Positions 21,320 to 25,770 of a stretch of 25,770 nt of DNA are shown in pieces; position 1 is the stretch's first letter, and each line of letters starts with the position of its first letter. The notes under the pieces are model-generated. The model did not search any database. It had not been told where the DNA came from and saw only the letters and a list, made by a program, of their open reading frames with translations. The DNA comes from Streptomyces rubellomurinus (lineage in GTDB: Bacteria; Actinomycetota; Actinomycetes; Streptomycetales; Streptomycetaceae), in NCBI RefSeq assembly GCF_000961885.1, contig NZ_JZKH01000101.1, forward strand, positions 1 through 25,770, in the 5' to 3' direction. Made by a program: the position numbers and the translations under genes.

Positions 21320-22131
21320 GCTTCGGTCCCTTCCTGGCCGGGCTCCTCGTGGCGGGGCTCCTCGTGGCGGGGCTCTTCGACGCGGGGCTCCTCGTGGCGG
21401 GGCTCCTCGTGGCGCGGGGAGACGACCCTGGTGCCGGGGGTACCGGGCAGGGCCTCGCCGCGGGCCAGCCGCAGACCGGCCAGCGAGGGGGCGCCGCCGG
21501 CGCCGGACTCGTCGTTGGCGCCCGGGCGCTCGTCCGGGAAGCCGGCCAGGATGCGGGCCGTCTCCTTGAAGCCGCACAGCCGCGCGCCCCGGGTCGGCCG
21601 CACCTCGCGGCCGGCCCGCAGGTCGTCCACCAGCTTCCGGGCGCTCTGCGGGGTCTGGTCGTCGAAGAACTCCCAGTTGACCATCACCACGGGGGCGTAG
21701 TCGCAGGCCGCGTTGCACTCGATGTGCTCGATCGAGACCGTGCCGTCCTCGGTGGTCTCGTTGTTGCGGATGCCCAGGTGCTCCTGGAGCTCCTCGAAGA
21801 TCCGGTCGCCGCCGAGCACCGCGCACAGCGTGTTGGTGCACACCCCGACGTGGTACTTCCCGGCCGGGCGCCGCCGGTACATGGTGTAGAAGGTCGCGAC
21901 GGCGGTCACCTCGGCCGTCGTGAGGTCCAACTGCTCGGCGCAGAACCGGATCCCGGTCGCGCTGACGAAGCCCTCCTCGGCCTGCACCAGGTGCAGCAGC
22001 GGCAGCAGCGCCGAACGGGCCTGCGGGTAGCGGCCGATCAGCTCGGCGGCATCGGCGGCCAGCCGGGCGCGCACCTCCTCGGGGTACGGCGGGGCCGGCA
22101 GCGCCGGCAGGCCGAGTTCCACGTTGGTCAC
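21316..22131 (-). CDS. nuoE: NADH-quinone oxidoreductase subunit E, with repeat-bearing C-terminal tail
   Basis: 271 residues; thioredoxin-fold [2Fe-2S] subunit carrying N1a beside NuoF. Ligands C98 and C103 ([10 protein letters not shown]) and C139 and C143 ([11 protein letters not shown]) are present, and the N-terminal helical bundle includes [17 protein letters not shown]. The core ends near residue 200. The last ~70 residues are hydrophilic and finish with five copies of a pentapeptide, R-H/V-E-E-P (240-264), encoded by five 15-bp tandem repeats. E. coli NuoE has 166 residues and no such tail. GTG 22129-22131 overlaps the nuoD stop (GTGA). Confidence 0.95.
21340..21414 (-). repeat. Five 15-bp tandem repeats inside nuoE
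   Basis: Units start at 21340, 21355, 21370, 21385 and 21400 (+ strand unit GGGCTCCTCGTGGCG). Four are identical; the third has three changes, turning His to Val in the encoded pentapeptide. Since the unit is a multiple of three, copy number change keeps the nuoE frame. Confidence 0.92.
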
Positions 22132-23525
22132 CGGTCCACGCCTCCCATCACCGGGTCGATCCCGGCCACCGCGACGATCACGTCGGCCACCTGGCCGCCC
22201 TCGCACATCGCCGCCATCGACTGCAGATTGGTGAACGACGGATCCCGGAAGTGGACCCGGTACGGGCGCGTCCCGCCGTCGCTGACCACGTGCACGCCCA
22301 GCTCGCCCTTGGGCGACTCGACCGCCGCGTACGCCTGGCCCACCGGGACCCGGAAGCCCTCGGTGACCAGCTTGAAGTGGTGGATCAGGGCCTCCATCGA
22401 GGTGCCCATGATCGTGCGGATGTGGTCGAGCGAGTTGCCCATGCCGTCCGGGCCGACCGCGAGCTGGGCCGGCCAGGCGATCTTCTTGTCGGCCACCATC
22501 ACCGGGCCGGGGCGCAGCCGGTCCAGGCACTGCTCGACGATCCGCAGCGACTCCCGCATCTCCTTCAGCCGGATCAGGAAGCGGCCGTAGGAGTCGGCGG
22601 TGTCCGTGGTCATGACCTCGAAGTCGTAGTCCTCGTACCCGCAGTAGGGGTCGGTCTTGCGCAGGTCGTGCGGCAGGCCGGTGGCGCGCAGGATCGGGCC
22701 GGTCGCGCCGAGCGCCAGGCAGCCGGCGAGGTCGAGGTGGCCGACGTCGCACAGGCGGGCCTTGAACACCGGGTTCCCCGCGGCCAGTTTGTCGTACTCG
22801 TGCAGCCGGGAGCGCAGCAGATTCACCGCCTCGCGGACCTGGTCGACGGCGCCGGGCGGCAGGTCCTGGGCGAGGCCGCCCGGGCGGATGTACGCGTGGT
22901 TCATCCGCAGGCCGGTGATCAGCTCGAAGACGTCCAGGATCAGCTCGCGGTCCCGGAACCCGAAGATCGCCAGGGTGGTGGAGCCGATCTCCATGCCGCC
23001 GGTGGCCAGGAACACCAGGTGGGAGGTGATCCGGTTGAGCTCCATCATCATCACGCGGATGACGCTCGCCCGCTCCGGGACGTCGTCGGTGATGCCGAGC
23101 AGCTTCTCGACCGCCAGGCAGTAGGCGGTCTCGTTGAACATCGGGATCACGTAGTCCATGCGGGTCACGAAGGTGGTGCCCTGGACCCAGTTGCGGAACT
23201 CCATGCTCTTCTCGATGCCGGTGTGCAGGTAGCCGATGCCGCAGCGGGCCTCCTTCACCGTCTCGCCGTCGATCTCCAGGATCAGCCGCAGCACGCCGTG
23301 GGTGGACGGGTGCTGCGGGCCCATGTTGACGACGATGCGCTCGTCGTCGGCCCGGCCGACCGCCTCGACCACCTCGCCCCAGTCGCCGCCGGTGACGGTG
23401 AAGACCCGGCCCTCGGTGGTCTCGCGGGACTGCGCCCGGTGCGCCTCCCGGGCTTCCTCGCCGGCCAGGTCATCGGCCCGGTCGCCGGCTCCTGCGCCGG
23501 CCTTCTCGTGGTGCTGAGTACTCAT
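22128..23525 (-). CDS. nuoD: NADH-quinone oxidoreductase subunit D (49-kDa homologue)
   Basis: 465 residues; forms the quinone-binding cavity with NuoB and NuoH. Key features: [14 protein letters not shown] (68-80) with quinone-site His72/His76 region, [12 protein letters not shown] with the conserved Tyr (Y99), and the C-terminal [13 protein letters not shown] and [13 protein letters not shown] typical of the hydrogenase-like large subunit family. The first ~60 residues are a charged, Ala/Glu/His-rich extension not needed for the fold. ATG 23523-23525 shares one base with the nuoC stop (TGATG). The stop overlaps nuoE (GTGA). Confidence 0.96.
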   Translation of the reverse strand: MSTQHHEKAGAGAGDRADDLAGEEAREAHRAQSRETTEGRVFTVTGGDWGEVVEAVGRADDERIVVNMGPQHPSTHGVLRLILEIDGETVKEARCGIGYLHTGIEKSMEFRNWVQGTTFVTRMDYVIPMFNETAYCLAVEKLLGITDDVPERASVIRVMMMELNRITSHLVFLATGGMEIGSTTLAIFGFRDRELILDVFELITGLRMNHAYIRPGGLAQDLPPGAVDQVREAVNLLRSRLHEYDKLAAGNPVFKARLCDVGHLDLAGCLALGATGPILRATGLPHDLRKTDPYCGYEDYDFEVMTTDTADSYGRFLIRLKEMRESLRIVEQCLDRLRPGPVMVADKKIAWPAQLAVGPDGMGNSLDHIRTIMGTSMEALIHHFKLVTEGFRVPVGQAYAAVESPKGELGVHVVSDGGTRPYRVHFRDPSFTNLQSMAAMCEGGQVADVIVAVAGIDPVMGGVDR

Positions 23526-24238
23526 CAGCTGTACGACCTCCGCTGATCGGGAGCCGGGATCCGGGCGCCCTTGTACTCGACGGGGATGCCGCCGAGCGGG
23601 TAGTCCTTGCGCTGCGGGTGGCCCAGCCAGTCGTCCGGCATCATGATCCGGGTGAGCGCCGGGTGGCCGTCGAAGACCAGGCCGAAGAAGTCGTAGACCT
23701 CGCGCTCGTGCCAGTCGTTGGTCGGGTAGACGCTCACCACCGACGGGACGTGCGGGTCGGCGTCCGGCGCGGTGACCTCCAGCCGGATCAGCCGGCCGTG
23801 GGTGATCGAGCGCAGGTGGTAGACCGCGTGCAGCTCGCGGCCCCGGTCGCCCGGGTAGTGCACGCCGCTGACGCCCAGGCACAGTTCGAAACGCAGGGCC
23901 GGGTCGTCGCGCAGGATGCGGACGGTCCGCAGGAGGTGGGCGCGGTCGATGTGGAAGGTCAGCTCGCCACGGTCGACGACGGTCCGCTCGATCACCTCGG
24001 CCGGGTCCAGGCCCTGCTCCTCCAGGGCGCCCTCCAGCTCGTCGGCGAGCTCGTCGAACCAGCCGCCGTACGGGCGTTCGCTCGGGCCGGGCAGCACGAT
24101 CGGGGCGGCCAGGCCGCCGAAGCCGGAGGTGTCGCCGCTGCCCGTGGTGCCGAACATGCCCTGGCGGCGGCCGACCACCTCGACCGGGATCTCGCGGACC
24201 GGGCGCTCGCGGCGGGTCTCGGGTACCTGCTCGTTCAT
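23525..24238 (-). CDS. nuoC: NADH-quinone oxidoreductase subunit C (30-kDa homologue)
   Basis: 237 residues; structural subunit of the peripheral arm. The diagnostic C-terminal motif is complete: [20 protein letters not shown] followed by the [16 protein letters not shown] block (~195-225). The N-terminal ~60 residues ([20 protein letters not shown]) are an actinobacterial-type extension. ATG 24236-24238 overlaps the nuoB stop (ATGA); stop shares a base with the nuoD ATG. Confidence 0.96.
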   Translation of the reverse strand: MNEQVPETRRERPVREIPVEVVGRRQGMFGTTGSGDTSGFGGLAAPIVLPGPSERPYGGWFDELADELEGALEEQGLDPAEVIERTVVDRGELTFHIDRAHLLRTVRILRDDPALRFELCLGVSGVHYPGDRGRELHAVYHLRSITHGRLIRLEVTAPDADPHVPSVVSVYPTNDWHEREVYDFFGLVFDGHPALTRIMMPDDWLGHPQRKDYPLGGIPVEYKGARIPAPDQRRSYS

Positions 24239-24789
24239 CGCAGCTGCCCCCGCATCTCGCTGATCGGGGTGGCCTGCAGTGCGAGGGCCTCGCCGAGCTC
24301 CTCGGCGCGGCGGCGGTTCACGCCCAGCGGCTCGTGCTGGATCTTGTCGTGCAGCTTCAGGATGGCGTCCATCAGCATCTCCGGGCGGGGCGGGCAGCCG
24401 GGCAGGTAGATGTCCACCGGGACGATGTGGTCGACGCCCTGCACGATCGCGTAGTTGTTGAACATCCCGCCGGAGGAGGCGCAGACGCCCATCGAGATGA
24501 CCCACTTGGGGTTGGGCATCTGGTCGTACACCTGGCGCAGCACCGGGGCCATCTTCTGACTCACCCGGCCCGCCACGATCATCAGATCGGCCTGTCGGGG
24601 GGAGGCCCGGAAGACCTCCATCCCGAACCGGGCCAGGTCGTAGCGCCCGGCGCCGGTGGTCATCATCTCGATCGCGCAGCAGGCCAGACCGAAGGTGGCC
24701 GGGAAGACGGACGCCTTACGCACCCAGCCGGCGACCGACTCCACGGTCGTGAGCAGAAAGCCGCTCGGCAGCTTCTCCTCGATTCCCAT
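24235..24789 (-). CDS. nuoB: NADH-quinone oxidoreductase subunit B (cluster N2)
   Basis: 184 residues; holds N2, the last [4Fe-4S] cluster before the quinone. The ligands are visible: adjacent C37-C38 ([10 protein letters not shown]), C103 ([10 protein letters not shown]) and C132 (LPGCPPRPE). ATG 24787-24789 is preceded by GAGAGGG. Unlike the other nuo junctions it is separated from nuoA by 146 bp that contain direct repeats and a Rex-like site, so separate control or processing of nuoB-N is possible. Confidence 0.97.
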   Translation of the reverse strand: MGIEEKLPSGFLLTTVESVAGWVRKASVFPATFGLACCAIEMMTTGAGRYDLARFGMEVFRASPRQADLMIVAGRVSQKMAPVLRQVYDQMPNPKWVISMGVCASSGGMFNNYAIVQGVDHIVPVDIYLPGCPPRPEMLMDAILKLHDKIQHEPLGVNRRRAEELGEALALQATPISEMRGQLR

Positions 24790-24819
24790 CAGATCCCTCT
24801 CAGTGCCCTCAAGTCCTCT

Positions 24820-24885
24820 GGTTCACCGGCCCCGGTACCTCGGGCGCGGGTTCTCGGGCCCGGTTCACCGGCCCTGGTACGTCGG
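24820..24885. repeat. Direct repeat pair in the nuoA-nuoB gap
   Basis: 24820-24843 and 24862-24885 agree at 22 of 24 positions (core GGTTCACCGGCCC, then GGTAC), period 42 bp. Each begins with GGTTCACC, a motif also seen inverted in the nuoA leader hairpin. Confidence 0.85.
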
Positions 24886-24896
24886 CCCGTTCGGGC

Positions 24897-24914
24897 TTGT
24901 CCGCTCGTTCACAA
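24897..24914. promoter_or_regulatory. Rex-like operator in the nuoA-nuoB gap
   Basis: TTGTCCGCTCGTTCACAA matches the streptomycete Rex operator TTGTGAACGCGTTCACAA at 14 of 18 positions, with one half (CGTTCACAA) perfect and the outer TTGT/ACAA symmetric. The position inside the operon is unusual. Confidence 0.5.
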
Positions 24915-24935
24915 GGGCTGCGGCCGGCCCCGCGC

Positions 24936-25295
24936 TCAGTCCCACTCCAGGCCGCCGCGGCGCCACACGTAGGCGTAGGCGACGAAGACGGTGGCGATGA
25001 ACAGGAGCATCTCGACCAACCCGAAGATCCCCAGGGCGTCGAAGGTCACCGCCCAGGGGTAGAGGAAGACGATCTCGATGTCGAAGACGATGAAGAGCAT
25101 CGCCGTCAGGTAGTACTTGATCGGGAACCGACCGCCGCCCACGGGCTGCGGGGTCGGCTCGATGCCGCACTCGTACGCCTCCAACTTGGCCCGGTTGTAG
25201 CGCTTGGGGCCGGTGAGCGAGGCCATCACGACGGAGCCGACCGCGAACGCCGCCGCGATGGCACCGAGTACGAGGATCGGCGCGTAGGCATTCAT
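24936..25295 (-). CDS. nuoA: NADH-quinone oxidoreductase subunit A, first gene of the operon
   Basis: 119 residues, three membrane helices (~5-28, ~66-86, ~92-112), normal length. Signatures: KLEAYECGIEPTPQ (conserved E-C-G loop that shapes the quinone site entrance), FPIKYYLTAMLFIVFDIEIVF and the acidic DIE motif. ATG 25293-25295 follows a GGAGGGAGCGGGG leader; an open frame to 25394 would add 33 residues of no NuoA similarity. The stop is not coupled to nuoB. Promoter, Rex-like and Crp-like sites lie in the ~200 bp upstream. Confidence 0.96.
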   Translation of the reverse strand: MNAYAPILVLGAIAAAFAVGSVVMASLTGPKRYNRAKLEAYECGIEPTPQPVGGGRFPIKYYLTAMLFIVFDIEIVFLYPWAVTFDALGIFGLVEMLLFIATVFVAYAYVWRRGGLEWD

Positions 25296-25343
25296 AGCCC
25301 CCGCTCCCTCCGTCCAGTCGTCCTTGACTGCAGATCGGAACCG

Positions 25344-25368
25344 GCGGGTCACGCTGAGGTGAACCCGC
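25344..25368 (-). other. Hairpin in the nuoA 5' leader
   Basis: GCGGGTCAC (25344-25352) can pair with GTGAACCCGC (25359-25368) with one bulge and a 6-nt loop, giving a stable stem about 50 nt upstream of the nuoA start codon. It could affect mRNA stability or early elongation; no known riboswitch is recognised. Confidence 0.4.
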
Positions 25369-25392
25369 GCTCCAGTTCCCGGGATCCGCCTC

Positions 25393-25410
25393 ATGTGAGG
25401 CAGTTCACAA
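25393..25410. promoter_or_regulatory. Rex-like operator upstream of nuoA
   Basis: ATGTGAGGCAGTTCACAA matches the Rex consensus TTGTGAACGCGTTCACAA at 13 of 18 positions, with both outer half-sites (TGTGA and TTCACA) intact. It lies just downstream of the predicted start site (~25420), where a bound repressor would block transcription. Rex control of nuo is established in Streptomyces; this particular site is a prediction. Confidence 0.7.
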
Positions 25411-25426
25411 GGCCTGGAGTGAGCGC

Positions 25427-25432
25427 ATCCTA
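25427..25432 (-). promoter_or_regulatory. Predicted -10 element of the nuo operon promoter
   Basis: TAGGAT on the minus strand, a typical streptomycete -10, would start transcription near 25420 and give a leader of about 125 nt. A -35 at the right distance is poor and falls on the Crp-like site 25445-25459, which fits a promoter needing an activator. Confidence 0.5.
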
Positions 25433-25444
25433 TGCCTGTTGGCT

Positions 25445-25492
25445 TGTGATCTGCGACACGCAGTTCATCGCCTTCTTTGTGATCTATGACAC
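25445..25492. promoter_or_regulatory. Tandem Crp-like sites
   Basis: TGTGATCTGCGACAC (25445-25459) and TGTGATCTATGACAC (25478-25492) agree at 13 of 15 positions and are 33 bp apart, three helical turns. Both fit the pattern GTG-N6-GNCAC described for Streptomyces Crp. They lie about 32 and 65 bp upstream of the predicted nuo start and upstream of the small + strand ORF at 25518, so either could be the target. Confidence 0.5.
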
Positions 25493-25517
25493 TCCGGCGA
25501 TGGGATTGGAGGTGGAC

Positions 25518-25655
25518 ATGCCCAGAAGCGTCAACACAGGGGAGCTAAATGATCACATGCGGTCGCAATTACTGTGGAAGCGGCCGATCGATGGCGCGCT
25601 TCTATATCAACTATGCTCCGCTGTAGGCAAATTTCTGGGCGCCATGTTGACGTGA
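25518..25655 (+). CDS. Possible small ORF, 45 residues, unknown
   Basis: ATG 25518 follows GGAGG at good spacing (TTGGAGGTGGAC). The 45-residue product begins MPRSVNTGELNDHMRSQ and ends with a hydrophobic-leaning segment (LLYQLCSAVGKFLGAMLT). I recognise no family. Its base composition (73 of 138 bases G or C, 53%) is far below its neighbours, third positions include many A/T, and it holds a TTA leucine codon, which in Streptomyces needs the bldA tRNA. It may be a real bldA-dependent small gene, a remnant of transferred DNA, or a non-coding AT-rich regulatory stretch with a chance ORF. Confidence 0.3.
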   Translation: MPRSVNTGELNDHMRSQLLWKRPIDGALLYQLCSAVGKFLGAMLT

Positions 25656-25770
25656 TATGGAGGCTCACTCTGAGGGGTGGTGGGGGTGGGAACGTGCGCT
25701 TGACCCTTCGTTCACAAGCGCGCGAGCGCGCGCAGGGGTTTCCTTTCCCCTCCCTCTCCCCCCTCCCCCC
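25656..25770. other. Repeat-rich non-coding edge region
   Basis: No gene is supported. It contains a third, weaker Rex-like site (25700-25717: right half GTTCACAA intact, left half degenerate, 12 of 18), a GC palindrome GCGCGCGAGCGCGCGC (25718-25733 region), and C-runs at 25747-25750, 25752-25754, 25758-25763 and 25765-25770 that would allow a G-quadruplex on the complementary strand. The window ends inside the C-rich tract. Confidence 0.55.

Larger units (their letters stand above)
24790..24935 (-). other. nuoA-nuoB intergenic region
   Basis: 146 bp, the longest gap inside the operon; most others are overlaps. It holds a 24-bp near-perfect direct repeat (24820-24843 and 24862-24885) and a Rex-like 18-mer (24897-24914). 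A weak minus-strand promoter can be drawn (CGGACA at 24898-24903, 18-bp spacer, TACCAG at 24874-24879) with its -35 under the Rex-like site. No gene seen. Confidence 0.6.

Noticed and set aside
21340..21414. Mobile or intergenic repeat element
   Set aside because: The repeat lies wholly within the nuoE frame and has a 15-bp coding period.
24865..25170. 101-codon minus strand frame overlapping nuoA and the gap
   Set aside because: Out of frame with nuoA, Arg/Asp-rich, no family; shadow.
24897..25655. 252-codon + strand frame covering antisense nuoA and the small ORF
   Set aside because: The first two thirds are antisense shadow of nuoA; only the final 45 codons have a plausible ribosome site, so only that part is listed.

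Overview
The window is high-GC actinobacterial DNA. Nearly all codon third positions are G or C, GTG starts are common, and stop/start overlaps of the GTGA/ATGA type are frequent. The gene content (a full 14-gene nuo operon, KorAB, an LCP protein with a LytR_C domain, a DUF6542-like membrane protein) points to Streptomycetaceae, Streptomyces or a close relative such as Kitasatospora. This assignment rests on gene content and style, not on a database search.

Layout, left to right. (1) 1-474 (+): the 3' end of an exported or lipoprotein-like DUF4352-type protein. (2) 566-1207 (-): a TetR regulator. It is separated from the divergent pair 1529-1993 (small four-helix membrane protein) and 1986-3662 (LytR-CpsA-Psr cell-wall glycopolymer transferase) by a 321-bp region with a strong TetR-like operator palindrome. 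(3) 3730-6803 (-): korA-korB, the 2-oxoglutarate:ferredoxin oxidoreductase. (4) 6996-7658 (-): a NarL/LuxR-type response regulator without a kinase beside it. (5) 7756-8769 (-): a trans-polyprenyl diphosphate synthase, probably making the menaquinone side chain. (6) 9094-25295 (-): nuoA to nuoN in canonical order, encoding the complete proton-pumping NADH:menaquinone oxidoreductase (complex I), closed by a hairpin terminator at 9040-9074. (7) 25296-25770: the nuo promoter region, with Rex-like operators, tandem Crp-like sites and a small low-GC ORF on the opposite strand.

Functionally the minus-strand genes form a respiratory neighbourhood. KorAB makes succinyl-CoA and reduced ferredoxin from the TCA cycle, the polyprenyl synthase probably supplies the quinone tail, and Nuo passes NADH electrons to that quinone. 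The upstream sequence carries matches to the redox repressor Rex (NADH/NAD+ sensor), known to control respiratory genes in Streptomyces. Two motifs fitting the streptomycete Crp pattern sit where they could act on the nuo promoter.

I see no mobile element, CRISPR array, tRNA, rRNA, or clearly novel multi-gene system. This is mostly core genome. The points most worth a second look are the nuo regulatory region with its low-GC small ORF, the repeat-bearing nuoA-nuoB gap with another Rex-like site, the five-copy 15-bp repeat that gives NuoE a charged C-terminal tail, an 11-codon mini-ORF that exactly bridges nuoL and nuoM, and a degenerate 12-bp tandem repeat after nuoN.
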